Source of the DNA: Alphaproteobacteria bacterium
GTDB lineage: Bacteria > Pseudomonadota > Alphaproteobacteria > UBA9655
DNA: 56,867 nucleotides
Assembly: GCA_019752515.1 (NCBI GenBank)
Contig: JAIEMB010000004.1
Coordinates: forward strand, 1 to 56,867
Reading direction: 5' to 3'
Under the pieces are notes generated by a model. That model did no database searches. It was given only the letters and a program-made list of their open reading frames with translations, and was not told the DNA's origin. Positions 10,342 to 19,185 of the stretch are shown here, piece after piece. Both the position numbers and the translations under genes were made by a program. The first letter of the stretch is position 1; each line of letters begins with the position of its first letter.

Positions 10342-11340
10342 ATGATTATTTTTAGGCTATGGATACCTTCTCTCTTTGTTCTTTTCTTTTCATGTCAGGT
10401 ATGGGGGGCTGTTTTGAACGAGTCAAGAAATTACCGTCCCGAAGTTGGAGCTGTTTTAAATATAGAAGGAAAACCACTTCCAGAAGTCGTAATTATTTTC
10501 CAAAAATTTAAGCCTGATCTGATGGCTCAGCCTACTCTTTCTTATCTTAATAAGATTGGACAGGAGGAATTCCTTCGGCCACTTAATGCTGAAAGATTCT
10601 CAAAAGAAGCCATAGAGCATTATAAAAAAATCTGTTCTTGTTTATCTATTCAAGATCGGGACAACATAATAAATAGTTTCAAGAAGATAGGAAATATCGA
10701 CGCTATCTACCCCCTTCACAAGAATCCAGATTATGTGTTGATCCAAGGGTCAACGCTTTCAAACCTACGCGAACGATTAATGTTTTTTGCCTCTTTAGTC
10801 ACTGAGAAAAGGGTTATGCTCTCTTCTGAAACAAGAATTGTTTTTTTAATGGGAGATCGAAATCTATTTGATGTTGAAACGCCGGAGGTTCTTCTTAATC
10901 CTACGCCCTTTAAATTAAGAGAAGGTTGGTTGCCTCCTAAAGCTCTTCCAATGAATGAGATGGATTTGGGTGAATTTACATGGGAACAATTAGATATTCC
11001 TTCTGAACTACGAGATCTGAAGCCACTATTTATAAAAGCGCAAAAGAAACCTGCGGCAGCTCGTGCTCAAACAGAAGACTGTGTTAAAGAATTTGTAGAG
11101 ACGCAGGTTGTGCCGGAAGGGTCATCATTTTTAATTATTTCAGAGAATCCTTATATTTACTACCAAAAAAGAGTTACTAAACTCATGTTCAAGAAACTAG
11201 GTTATGAACATAAAAACCTTCAATTTGAAGCCGTAGGAAAGGGCATGAAGATTAATTCGGATAATCAAGTTATTATCATCGGCCTCTTAATGGATACTTT
11301 AGCGCGAACACTCTATACGGAAACAAAACTTCAGAATTAA
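10342..11340 (+). CDS. Exported protein of an uncharacterised family
   Basis: About 332 residues. The N-terminus IIFRLWIPSLFVLFFSCQVWG is a signal peptide. The centre has RIVFLMGDRNLF. The C-terminal third has a Q-T-E-D motif before FVETQVVPEGSSFLIISENPYIYYQ. This layout reminds me of a family of DUF218-like proteins in bacteria and plants, in which a strand ending in S-x-x-P-Y/F is followed by a tyrosine-glutamine pair. That is a weak resemblance from memory. I prefer ATG 10342 (GGATAGGG upstream) to the adjacent GTG at 10339. It converges on the acetyltransferase gene, sharing the TTAA at 11337-11340. Function unknown. Confidence 0.7.
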   Translation: MIIFRLWIPSLFVLFFSCQVWGAVLNESRNYRPEVGAVLNIEGKPLPEVVIIFQKFKPDLMAQPTLSYLNKIGQEEFLRPLNAERFSKEAIEHYKKICSCLSIQDRDNIINSFKKIGNIDAIYPLHKNPDYVLIQGSTLSNLRERLMFFASLVTEKRVMLSSETRIVFLMGDRNLFDVETPEVLLNPTPFKLREGWLPPKALPMNEMDLGEFTWEQLDIPSELRDLKPLFIKAQKKPAAARAQTEDCVKEFVETQVVPEGSSFLIISENPYIYYQKRVTKLMFKKLGYEHKNLQFEAVGKGMKINSDNQVIIIGLLMDTLARTLYTETKLQN

Positions 11341-11888
11341 TTTGCGGGATGAGTTAATAAGTTTATCATCCAAATATCCTTTTTTTCAGAAGAATGGGAT
11401 ATGGGCACAAATCCAGCCTTTTCATAAGCCTTAATGGCTCGGATATTATGACAATTGGGGTCTACAAAACAGGCTTCAAATGAAGGTGAAATATGCTCTT
11501 TTAAAAATCTATCAAGAATATAAAATCCAAATCCTTTCCCAAAAAATGAAGTTTCTCCAATATAAAGATCAAGAGCTGCAAGCCTTTTTGGTAATCCTGT
11601 TAGCATTTCTCCACGTTCTCTTGGAAAATCATATGCATTGTAATATTGAATGAAGCCAATCGGTTGAGATGAAATTTCAATAATGAAAGAATGAATAGTT
11701 TTTTTTTGACCTTCAACAACCTTATATCCCTTACAATAAGTATCATACTTACTTGAGATATCCTCAAGAGTCCAAGACTGATTTTCTCCCCACCACTTTT
11801 GCACATGTTCGGCATTCATCCATTTATGGAGTAAGGGAAAATGGGAGGAATGTAGTGGGATAAAGGAGATCAGAGGTTGAAATGACAT
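11337..11888 (-). CDS. GNAT acetyltransferase, AAC(6')/IucB-like
   Basis: A 183-residue protein of the RimJ/AAC(6') branch of GNATs. The N-terminal substrate side has LHKWMNAEHVQKWWGE, the centre IGFIQYYNAYDFP, and the acetyl-CoA region LDLYIGETSFFGKGFGFYIL, followed by the typical VDPNCHNIRAIKAYEKAGF. It would transfer an acetyl group to an amine. The family includes aminoglycoside 6'-N-acetyltransferases and siderophore acyltransferases, and the substrate cannot be told here. It is a single-gene unit converging on the exported protein upstream. Confidence 0.8.
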   Translation of the reverse strand: MSFQPLISFIPLHSSHFPLLHKWMNAEHVQKWWGENQSWTLEDISSKYDTYCKGYKVVEGQKKTIHSFIIEISSQPIGFIQYYNAYDFPRERGEMLTGLPKRLAALDLYIGETSFFGKGFGFYILDRFLKEHISPSFEACFVDPNCHNIRAIKAYEKAGFVPISHSSEKKDIWMINLLTHPAN

Positions 11889-12087
11889 TTTATGTTCTTT
11901 CCTCTTTTTTCGTTATTTCTTAGGGTCAAGCTTTAGAATGAGATTAATCGTAACGTGATGAAAAAAGATAGAATGAAAGCACGGATAAAACAATAAAATC
12001 CGAATGAAAGTCCGGACGGAGTGAAAGTTTTCCTTTTAATTTTCTTATGGGATGCTTTATTATGCTCCAAAATTCAGAAAATACAGC

Positions 12088-13287
12088 ATGATGACAACCT
12101 CTCAAGTTTCCGAACAACCAAGGCGTTATCTTTATCTTTTGATTGTTGCTTTTTGTGGGTTTGTAACCTCTTTTGCTGCCCACGTTGTAAATACGAATCT
12201 CGCTGCTTATGGAACAACGATGGGAGTTGGAGCATTTATCATTGGCCTCATCATTGCAGCCTATGGATTTGCAGAGCTTCTTACAAAACCTTTAGCAGGA
12301 TTCATTGCGGATCGTGCAGGGATGAAACGTGTCCTCCAAATTGGAATAGTAGGCTTTATTTTTGCTTCCTTTCTCTTCTTTTTTATTAATCCTACATATC
12401 TTATTTTAATCCGGTTCCTGCAGGGATTAGGAGCTTCAGCATTTTCAACGCTTTCAGTTGCGCTTGTTGCAAAGTACTTTATAAAAGGTCGAGGAATAGC
12501 TTACGGTATTTATAATACGATTAAAGGGATAGGTTATGCAATTGCACCCCTATCAGGCGGTGTTCTTGTTGTAAATTGGGGATTCTCTTCTCTTTTTCTT
12601 GTAACGTCTTTTATTGCGTCTCTTGCTTTTCTCATGAGCTGTTTTCTTCCGAGTGATAGAGAAATGGATGGTAGGGATGGCGTCGTTGCAAAATCTACAT
12701 TTCAACAGTTTCTTGAGCCTTTTGAAGAAAGAAGATTGCTTCCGGTTTATGGAGCCATTGTTATAAACACCTTTCTTGTAGGAGCCCTTTTTGGGTTTCT
12801 TCCTATTTATCTCTATTCTAGAGGTTATACACCTGTGGAATCGGGAATTGTCATTAGCTTTGTAACCATAAGTTATGTGAGTATTCAACCGATTGCGGGA
12901 TACCTTGCTGACCGTATTGACATTCGCCTCACCATTATTATTGGGCTTTTCCTAGCTGGGTTGGGGATCAGCATTGCAACCTTTACGTCAGGAACAGCTC
13001 TTGTTTTTTGTGTTGTTTTCGCTGCTTGTGGGGCAGGCATAGTATGGACAAATTGTGATACACTCGTAAGTCTTCTCGTTAAGGATGAAAAATTGGGGGC
13101 TGGTATGGGGGCTGCTCAGTTTTTCAAAGAGTTTGGTGATATGGGTGGCCCTCTTTTTATTGGGGGTATGTCTCAATTGTTTGGTATTCAAATTGGATTT
13201 GTTATGTGTGGTGTCCTTGCTCTTTTGTCCCTAATTATTGTTGTGCATGCAAAAACCTTTAAACAGGCTTTTGATAAGATAATATAA
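12088..13287 (+). CDS. Major facilitator superfamily transporter
   Basis: About 399 residues with twelve predicted membrane segments in two six-helix halves. The loop 2-3 motif is GFIADRAGMKRV and its second-half counterpart is GYLADRIDIR, both typical of MFS drug or sugar antiporters; TM4-5 carries RFLQGLGASAFSTLS. The frame is open from 12052, but the tandem ATGs at 12088/12091 directly precede the first hydrophilic segment and are more likely starts. Substrate unknown. The 160-base leader has small CGGA/TCCG inverted repeats of uncertain meaning. Confidence 0.85.
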   Translation: MMTTSQVSEQPRRYLYLLIVAFCGFVTSFAAHVVNTNLAAYGTTMGVGAFIIGLIIAAYGFAELLTKPLAGFIADRAGMKRVLQIGIVGFIFASFLFFFINPTYLILIRFLQGLGASAFSTLSVALVAKYFIKGRGIAYGIYNTIKGIGYAIAPLSGGVLVVNWGFSSLFLVTSFIASLAFLMSCFLPSDREMDGRDGVVAKSTFQQFLEPFEERRLLPVYGAIVINTFLVGALFGFLPIYLYSRGYTPVESGIVISFVTISYVSIQPIAGYLADRIDIRLTIIIGLFLAGLGISIATFTSGTALVFCVVFAACGAGIVWTNCDTLVSLLVKDEKLGAGMGAAQFFKEFGDMGGPLFIGGMSQLFGIQIGFVMCGVLALLSLIIVVHAKTFKQAFDKII

Positions 13288-13359
13288 TATTTTTTTCATA
13301 AAATAAAAAACATATGATATTTTAAATATACCTATTTATTTAAAGAAAGGTGAGCTTTG

Positions 13360-13938
13360 ATGACGATAGTGAAAATCAGCTTATGTGTTGTAGTCATAAT
13401 CCTTCAAGGAGGAGCTTACACTCTTCCCGCCTGGGGTACAGCCCAAACACCGAAGAATTTAAGTGAGAAGGACAAATCTCAAGCCATATCTTCCTTGAAA
13501 CTTGAAAGCCCTGCTTTTAAGGATAATGGTTACATTCCCGATAAATATGCGGGAAGAGGGAATGACATTTCTCCCCCTTTTAAATGGGACAATGCGCCTA
13601 AAGGCACTCGCTCTTTTGCCGTTATTTGTACGGATCCAGATGCGGAAGGAGCTCCTTGGGTACATTGGATTCTCTTTAATATTCCTGCGACTTTCAACTC
13701 TCTTGGTGAAGACAGTGAAAACCTCCCCGTAGAGTCCCTTTTAGGGACAAATAGCTGGGGAAATATAGATTATCAAGGTCCTACTCCACCACAGGGGACC
13801 CACCATTATCAATTTACACTCTATGCTCTAGATACAGTTCTGGACCTTAAAGAGGGGGCAACAAAAGCAGAACTTAATAAGGCTATGGAGGGCCATATCC
13901 TTGCGAAAGGGACTCTCGTGGGTCTTTATAAACAATAA
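13360..13938 (+). CDS. Exported PEBP-like protein (YbhB/YbcL, Raf kinase inhibitor-like)
   Basis: About 192 residues with an N-terminal signal peptide and a PEBP fold: SPAFKDNGYIPDKYAG, DISPPFKWDNAPKGTRS, CTDPDAEGAPWVHWILFN, and THHYQFTLYALD. The DPD and HW residues line the family's anion-binding pocket. Bacterial YbhB/YbcL proteins have no settled function; secreted YbcL of uropathogenic E. coli affects host signalling, so an exported version is of some interest. The ATG at 13360 has GAAAGG nine bases upstream; a TTG directly before it is less likely. Confidence 0.85.
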   Translation: MTIVKISLCVVVIILQGGAYTLPAWGTAQTPKNLSEKDKSQAISSLKLESPAFKDNGYIPDKYAGRGNDISPPFKWDNAPKGTRSFAVICTDPDAEGAPWVHWILFNIPATFNSLGEDSENLPVESLLGTNSWGNIDYQGPTPPQGTHHYQFTLYALDTVLDLKEGATKAELNKAMEGHILAKGTLVGLYKQ

Positions 13939-13940
13939 AC

Positions 13941-14036
13941 TTAGCCTGTTTTCCAAGCCCCTTTCGTCATGGCAACAGCTTGATTTCTGAAATTTGGGTT
14001 TATTGCAAATAGAATATTATTGCTTGCTAAATTCAT
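13941..14036 (-). CDS. Short ORF of 31 codons, possible gene remnant
   Basis: The minus strand between the PEBP gene and the MarR-GNAT gene has an ATG at 14036 and a TAA at 13941, ending VAMTKGAWKTG. The codon use looks coding-like, but no ribosome-binding site is visible. It ends two bases from the convergent PEBP stop. It may be the 3' remnant of a lost gene or a small ORF. No family was recognised. Confidence 0.25.
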   Translation of the reverse strand: MNLASNNILFAINPNFRNQAVAMTKGAWKTG

Positions 14037-14086
14037 ATAATTCTGTTATTAAATAAGAATGATGCAATTTTAAATGTGAATTTGTG

Positions 14087-15037
14087 ATGAATAAGGCTTA
14101 CATCTCCTCCCTTCGTCGGGAATCAAGAAAACTCGTTCGTGAATGGGGTCTTTTGCAATTGAATCAATCCTTAAGAGGGCAAATACCCTCTCATTGTCAT
14201 GCTTTGATTGAGATTGGGCAGACCCCAGGAATAACAGTTACAGCCCTATCAAGATTGTTGCTTTTATCTCCATCCGCAATGTCTCGCATTATTGATTCAT
14301 TGGAAGAAAGAAAATTAATTAAAGCTATGGAAGGAATGGATAAGCGCGAGAAGAGTTTAGAAATCACTCAAATAGGATTAGAAGAGATTAAAAAAATAGA
14401 TACATTTTCAAACCCACGCATTATTGGAGCTCTTGACTATCTAACAGATGAAGAGCAAAAACTTATTTTAGAAGCCATTGCGAAATATGCGGATGCCTTA
14501 GAAAAAAGCCGTTTGCAAAGGGACAGTATTAAAATTCATACGCTTTCGACGTCCCGAGCTATTCGCCAACAGGTTGTCCATATGATTGAGACGGTTCAAG
14601 TAGATGAGTTTTCTATTCCCATCACACCAGATATAAATGCTTGTATATTTAAGGCGGAAGAAGATTTTTCCTATAATAACCGGTGTCACTTTTGGTATGC
14701 CACAGATGAGGCTGGCGTAATTGTTGGATCGGTTGGCTTAAAAAGGATTAAAGAAGGATGTGGAGAAGTTAAAAAGTTCTTTGTCCATAAGAATTATCGA
14801 GGAAAAGGCATTGCTCACAAACTCATGAAAAAAATGGTGCAAGCCGCAAGGAAGAACAAGTTCGAATATCTTTATTTGGGGACAGTTCCTCTCTTAAGGG
14901 TAGCTTTGAGCTTTTATACAAAAGCTGGGTTTGAGAGTATTTCAAAAAAAGACTTACCCAAAGAATTTGAGCTTTGTCCTTTAGATTCTGTGTTTTTCAA
15001 AGGACGAGTAAAAAAAATCGAAGCTTATTTTAGCTAA
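14087..15037 (+). CDS. MarR-type regulator fused to GNAT acetyltransferase
   Basis: About 316 residues. Residues 1-140 form a MarR winged helix (ALIEIGQTPGITVTALSRLL, recognition helix around LSPSAMSRIIDSLEERKLI, wing with EGMDKREKSLEIT). Residues 150-316 form a GNAT domain with the acetyl-CoA motif YRGKGIAHKLMKKM and a C-terminal LSFYTKAGFES. MarR-GNAT fusions are known in proteobacteria; they may couple metabolite acetylation to gene control. I prefer ATG 14087 to the adjacent GTG at 14084, but no clear ribosome-binding site is seen. The 3' end overlaps the convergent gene by four bases. Confidence 0.85.
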   Translation: MNKAYISSLRRESRKLVREWGLLQLNQSLRGQIPSHCHALIEIGQTPGITVTALSRLLLLSPSAMSRIIDSLEERKLIKAMEGMDKREKSLEITQIGLEEIKKIDTFSNPRIIGALDYLTDEEQKLILEAIAKYADALEKSRLQRDSIKIHTLSTSRAIRQQVVHMIETVQVDEFSIPITPDINACIFKAEEDFSYNNRCHFWYATDEAGVIVGSVGLKRIKEGCGEVKKFFVHKNYRGKGIAHKLMKKMVQAARKNKFEYLYLGTVPLLRVALSFYTKAGFESISKKDLPKEFELCPLDSVFFKGRVKKIEAYFS

Positions 15038-15489
15038 AAATAATATAAGTTATGGGCTTCTTGTCTACCAACAATTGGCCAAGGATTAGCTAATACCGAT
15101 AACTTGCAGTATTCTTCAAACATGACGAGGGGGTTAAAAAGTCCAGTTTTAAGAGATAAGCATTTGAAATTGATCCTAAATTCATCCGATGAGAGGCTAG
15201 GATGGAGCCTCCATTTATAAATTATTAATAAATTTGTCAAAGTATCTTTCTCCGAATGTCCTAATGACAATAATGAATATAGCTTTTCTTCATAATAATT
15301 TGGATTGTCTTTAAAAGTGCTCAGAATAAATGAAATGCGAGATCTGGCTTTAGGATTGTCTAAAAACCATGGTTTGGTTGTCATTATTGGATGAGAGTTT
15401 GTTTCATCTAACATGCTATAGAGGGCTGTGACGGATAGTAAAGAAGCAACAATAAATGTAAAAAAAGATGATAAAAAACGAAAAAACAT
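15034..15489 (-). CDS. Small exported protein, paralogous to the next minus-strand ORF
   Basis: A 151-residue protein with a signal peptide (FRFLSSFFTFIVASLLSVTA). Residues 50-140 are mostly helical and end in LSSDEFRINF...GLFNPLVMFEEYCKLSVL. The same pattern recurs at the C-terminus of the protein encoded at 15576-16253 (LSANEFQFSF...GFFDPIFMFNENCKFSLL), so the two are tandem paralogues. No known domain was recognised. Export to the periplasm or beyond is inferred from the signal peptide. Confidence 0.65.
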   Translation of the reverse strand: MFFRFLSSFFTFIVASLLSVTALYSMLDETNSHPIMTTKPWFLDNPKARSRISFILSTFKDNPNYYEEKLYSLLSLGHSEKDTLTNLLIIYKWRLHPSLSSDEFRINFKCLSLKTGLFNPLVMFEEYCKLSVLANPWPIVGRQEAHNLYYF

Positions 15490-15575
15490 GATAAAAATCC
15501 TAGTAATTACTTAGTTAACAATGTACTGTAACCACATAAAAATTGCAAGTTAAATTAATCATAATACTCATCAGA

Positions 15576-16253
15576 TTAGTATGGTTCTTCTTCATCATCA
15601 TGGTTTTCATGATTAAAAAGAAGTAAAGAAAACTTGCAGTTCTCATTGAACATAAATATAGGGTCAAAAAATCCACAGCTAGGGGAAATAAAGTCAAAAC
15701 TGAACTGGAATTCATTTGCCGATAACTCTGGAGATAAGGCCCAATTATATAGTGTGTCTAAAGCTGTGCGACGTTCCTCAAATGTTGCTTTTTCTTCTAG
15801 TATAGATAATAATTTCTGTGATTGTGCAGATTGGTTTTGTGTAAACCTTTTCATAATAGATAAGAATTTAGAGGAAAAGTCTCCGCGTTGATTTCCTTCT
15901 CGTTCTATAATCGTGTAAAGAGTTGCGGGAACACCTTCAAATTCAAAGGAGGGAATTGTATTGAAAATCAGATATTCATTCAGATCATCTAAAAGACGTA
16001 AATGGTCCGGTGCGTTCTTAAGATGAATACGATGACTCTCTCTTGTACTAGAATTTAAACATCGAGAAAAAATGCGAATAAGTGCAAGAAAGCAATTGTT
16101 ACGTTTCAGTTCTACTTCAGTTTGTCTTTTTTGTATGTATTCTTCAGTAAGCTCTTGTGGTGGGCGATCCTCCTGTGTAGTAGACGATAAGAGCAAATCA
16201 TAGCTGTTCTCGACAACTCCGTGCACATTGCCTGCTTCTTTGAGAACTTGCAT
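15576..16253 (-). CDS. Unknown protein, probably 5'-truncated paralogue of the preceding gene
   Basis: From the first ATG (16253) it has 225 residues and no signal peptide. The same frame stays open for another 66 codons upstream, to a stop near 16454, with no ATG, GTG or TTG. The upstream part reads like protein (NLCASFLKTQNTKTP, directly continuous with the annotated part). The gene may therefore have lost its 5' end or been shifted out of frame. The last 85 residues are homologous to those of the 151-residue exported protein next door. The tail HDDEEEPY is acidic. Function unknown; a pseudogene is possible. Confidence 0.5.
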   Translation of the reverse strand: MQVLKEAGNVHGVVENSYDLLLSSTTQEDRPPQELTEEYIQKRQTEVELKRNNCFLALIRIFSRCLNSSTRESHRIHLKNAPDHLRLLDDLNEYLIFNTIPSFEFEGVPATLYTIIEREGNQRGDFSSKFLSIMKRFTQNQSAQSQKLLSILEEKATFEERRTALDTLYNWALSPELSANEFQFSFDFISPSCGFFDPIFMFNENCKFSLLLFNHENHDDEEEPY

Positions 16254-16503
16254 CGCAAGAAAACAATGATGTAAAGGAGTTTTTGTATTTTGAGTTTTTA
16301 AAAAGCTAGCGCATAGATTATATTCCCATAATACGTGAGGAAAAAGAAATAGGTTATCCCTTAAAAATCTAAAGAGCCATTGTTTATATTCAAAGTTTTT
16401 AATCTGCGAATGGCTTATATGCTGGCAAAAAAAATCAGCGGATTTTTTTTCTTATCAAGCCTCTTTTAAAGAAACGCCTAGGTTATTCTTCAAATCAGCT
16501 TCT

Positions 16504-17478
16504 TTAAGGGGCATTTAATTCTCTTACCTTTATTTTTCGCCACGCTGCATGGTTTTTTTGATGTTCTTCAAGAGTTACAGCAAAAACATGCCCTCCTGTG
16601 CCATTAGCGACGAAGTAAATATAATCGGCAGTTGCAGGATTGGCCACCGCCTTTAAAGAGGCGAGACTTGGATTTGCGATGGGTGAGGGGGGGAGACCTA
16701 GTTGACGATAGGTATTATAGGGGCTTTCTCCCTGAAGATCTTCTTTAGTAAGAGCTCGCCCTAGATCTTGTTTTCCTTGCGTTAAGCCATAGAGGACCGT
16801 TGGATCAGCTTGCAAAGGTATGCCTTGTTTTAGCCTGTTTAAAAAAACGGCAGCTACAAGGGGTCTCTCTTGGGGAAGAGAGGTTTCTTTTTCGACGATG
16901 GAGGCAAGGATAACAAGCTCTTTGGGGGATTGAAGCCTTTGCTCAATTGAACGTTTAGCCCAAATTTCTGAGAGTGCGGCATGCATGGCATTTTGCATCC
17001 GTATGACGATTTTTTGACGTTCTGTTCCTCGCGGAAAGTGATAGGTTTCAGGAAGGAGGCTCCCTTCGGTAGGGGGCTCGCAAGGTCCTTGAAAATGATC
17101 ATCTTTCAAGAGCTTTTGAGTCAAATGATAGCTTGTTTCTCCTTCAACAACTGTAACAGGATGCAGAATAACGTCCCCTGACTTTAGGATATGAATCAAT
17201 TGAGCAGGTGTCACGGATGCTGGGATCAAGTACTCGCCAGCCTTTAATTGGTGCCATCCACCACTTCCGTACAAGATTCCTTTTAATAAAATTGGAAAAT
17301 CCAAAACATGAAATGCACCTAAGTTGTTAGTAATTTGTGAAAGAGATGCTCCCCTTTCGATAAGAACAACGGTCTGTTGGTTTTTTTGAGGGTGTTGATA
17401 CCAATAGGCAATCCCCATAGTAATAATGAGTAGTGCAATAAGTATTATTAAGAATAAAAGAAAGATAATTTTTTTCAT
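16504..17478 (-). CDS. mltG: MltG endolytic murein transglycosylase (YceG)
   Basis: About 324 residues: one N-terminal membrane anchor, a LysM-like region, then the YceG catalytic domain. The catalytic Glu is in ASIVEKETS (about residue 196), followed by VFLNRLKQGIPLQADPTV, SPYNTYRQLGLPPSPIANP and YFVANGTGGHVFA. It cleaves glycan strands in the periplasm to end chain elongation. I chose ATG 17478, just before the membrane helix; the open frame extends to a TTG at 17517. The position after fabF is the usual alphaproteobacterial order. No U-tract terminator is obvious downstream. Confidence 0.93.
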   Translation of the reverse strand: MKKIIFLLFLIILIALLIITMGIAYWYQHPQKNQQTVVLIERGASLSQITNNLGAFHVLDFPILLKGILYGSGGWHQLKAGEYLIPASVTPAQLIHILKSGDVILHPVTVVEGETSYHLTQKLLKDDHFQGPCEPPTEGSLLPETYHFPRGTERQKIVIRMQNAMHAALSEIWAKRSIEQRLQSPKELVILASIVEKETSLPQERPLVAAVFLNRLKQGIPLQADPTVLYGLTQGKQDLGRALTKEDLQGESPYNTYRQLGLPPSPIANPSLASLKAVANPATADYIYFVANGTGGHVFAVTLEEHQKNHAAWRKIKVRELNAP

Positions 17479-17542
17479 TGAATACCTAGAAATCAAAACA
17501 AAAAGCTTGGAGATCAAAGTAAAAAGTAAGATACGAAATTCA

Positions 17543-18802
17543 TTAAATCGTGGTCAATACCAAAGAAGCATTTGTACCTCCAAATCCAAAGGAATTGGAC
17601 ATTACATATTTTACTTTTTTCTCTTTGGCTCTATGAGGAATAAGATCAATATCTTCCGTTCCCTCGGAAGGATTGTCCAAATTTAAAGTTGGAGGCAAGA
17701 TTCCGTCTCTTAGGGCTAAGATGCAGAAAATAGCTTCAACCCCGCCTGCTGCCCCTAGTAAATGTCCAATGGCAGACTTCGTAGAAGACATACTCACATT
17801 ATGGGTGTTTCCCCCAAAAAGGCGTTTTACTGCATTGAGCTCAATCATATCACCGAGGGGGGTTGACGTCCCATGGGCATTAATATAACCAATGTCCTCT
17901 GGATTAATTTTGGCGCGCTGTAAAGCACTACGCATAGCCCGAAAAGCCCCGTTTCCATCTTCAGCAGGGGCTGTAATGTGGTGGGCATCTCCCGAAAGGC
18001 CATAACCAATAATTTCAGCGTAAATTTTTGCTCCCCGCTTTTTAGCGTGTTCATATTCTTCTAAAACAACAACGCCTGCGCCTTCCCCGATAACAAAACC
18101 ATCCCTATCTTTGTCCCAAGGACGGGAAGCTTTTGTAGGTTCATCATTAAAATTTGTAGATAGGGCTCTTAAGGCACCAAACCCAGCAACACCAATTTCA
18201 CATACGGAGGCTTCTGATCCACCTGCCACCATTACATCTGCATCTCCCCACTGAATGAGACGAGCCGCATCTCCAATCGCGTGTGCGCCCGTAGAACACG
18301 CAGTTACAACGGCGTGATTTGGGCCCTTAAAGCCATGACGAATAGAGACTTGACCTGACACCAAATTGATCAGGCAGGAGGGAATAAAAAAGGGACTTAT
18401 TTTGCGAGGACCTTCTTCTTTTAAAGTAACGGAAGATTCATAAATTCGAGGAAGTCCACCTACACCCGAGCCAATCATGACGCCTGTCATTTCTTTTTGC
18501 TCTTCTGTTTCGGCGATATATCCTGAATCCTTCAAGGCTTCTTCTGTAGCCGCTATTCCATAGATGATAAAATCATCCATTCGACGCCGTTCTTTAGAAG
18601 GGACATAGTCCTCAAAATTAAATTCACCATCTTCTGTTCCTTGCGGCAGAAGACCAGCAATTTTAGAAGATAGAGCTTCTGTATTAAATGTATCTATGCG
18701 TCGAATGCCTGTTTTACCTTTTATAAGCTTTTCCCAAGTGGCTTTGACACCATTTCCTAGGGGAGTTACAAGGCCTAAGCCAGTTACAACAACTCGACGC
18801 AT
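17543..18802 (-). CDS. fabF: Beta-ketoacyl-ACP synthase II
   Basis: Full-length FabF, 419 residues. The catalytic set is Cys169 in TACSTGAH, His310 in NAHGTSTPLGD, Lys342 and His347 in KSAIGHLLGAAG, with a Gly-rich C-terminus NSFGFGGTNAS. It condenses malonyl-ACP with acyl-ACP to elongate fatty acids. It lies 23 bases after acpP in the fabD-(protease-like)-fabG-acpP-fabF-mltG run on the minus strand. Confidence 0.98.
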   Translation of the reverse strand: MRRVVVTGLGLVTPLGNGVKATWEKLIKGKTGIRRIDTFNTEALSSKIAGLLPQGTEDGEFNFEDYVPSKERRRMDDFIIYGIAATEEALKDSGYIAETEEQKEMTGVMIGSGVGGLPRIYESSVTLKEEGPRKISPFFIPSCLINLVSGQVSIRHGFKGPNHAVVTACSTGAHAIGDAARLIQWGDADVMVAGGSEASVCEIGVAGFGALRALSTNFNDEPTKASRPWDKDRDGFVIGEGAGVVVLEEYEHAKKRGAKIYAEIIGYGLSGDAHHITAPAEDGNGAFRAMRSALQRAKINPEDIGYINAHGTSTPLGDMIELNAVKRLFGGNTHNVSMSSTKSAIGHLLGAAGGVEAIFCILALRDGILPPTLNLDNPSEGTEDIDLIPHRAKEKKVKYVMSNSFGFGGTNASLVLTTI

Positions 18803-18825
18803 AGATTTACACCATTACTATATAA

Positions 18826-19065
18826 TTACTTTGAAGCGCGCTCTTGAACGTAATCAATCGCATTTTTTACGGTCATGATTTTTTCAGCAGCTTCGTCAGG
18901 AATTTCACAACCAAATTCCTCTTCAAAAGCCATTACGAGCTCAACAGTATCTAAACTATCAGCTCCTAAGTCGTCTACAAAGCTAGCGTTTTCTGTGACT
19001 TTTTCTTCGTCAACGCCTAAATGTTCAACGACTATTCTTTTTACACGTGCAGCAACGTCACTCAT
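18826..19065 (-). CDS. acpP: Acyl carrier protein
   Basis: A 79-residue acidic ACP. The phosphopantetheine attachment site is Ser37 in [13 protein letters not shown]; helix II and the FGCEIPDE segment match the family. It carries acyl chains for FabD, FabG, FabF and lipid A synthesis. The start has GGAAGAGAAG upstream. The 120-base gap to fabG contains a TTGGCTAGCCAA palindrome that may mark an internal promoter or processing site for this highly expressed gene. Confidence 0.98.
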   Translation of the reverse strand: MSDVAARVKRIVVEHLGVDEEKVTENASFVDDLGADSLDTVELVMAFEEEFGCEIPDEAAEKIMTVKNAIDYVQERASK

Positions 19066-19185
19066 TTAACTTCTCTTCCTTACGTTGTTGACAAATACTA
19101 GGCAAAAATAATTTTACCTATTCTTTAACTATGGGTAGCTAGCATACTCTTCTTCATTTGGCTAGCCAAGAGTGTAAAAAAATTT

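Noticed and set aside
11889-12087. Riboswitch in the MFS leader
   Set aside because: Only short CGGA/TCCG inverted repeats are present; no known riboswitch core was recognised.
11944-12183. 79-codon minus-strand frame over the MFS start
   Set aside because: It is antisense to the MFS gene start and its composition is unlike a protein.
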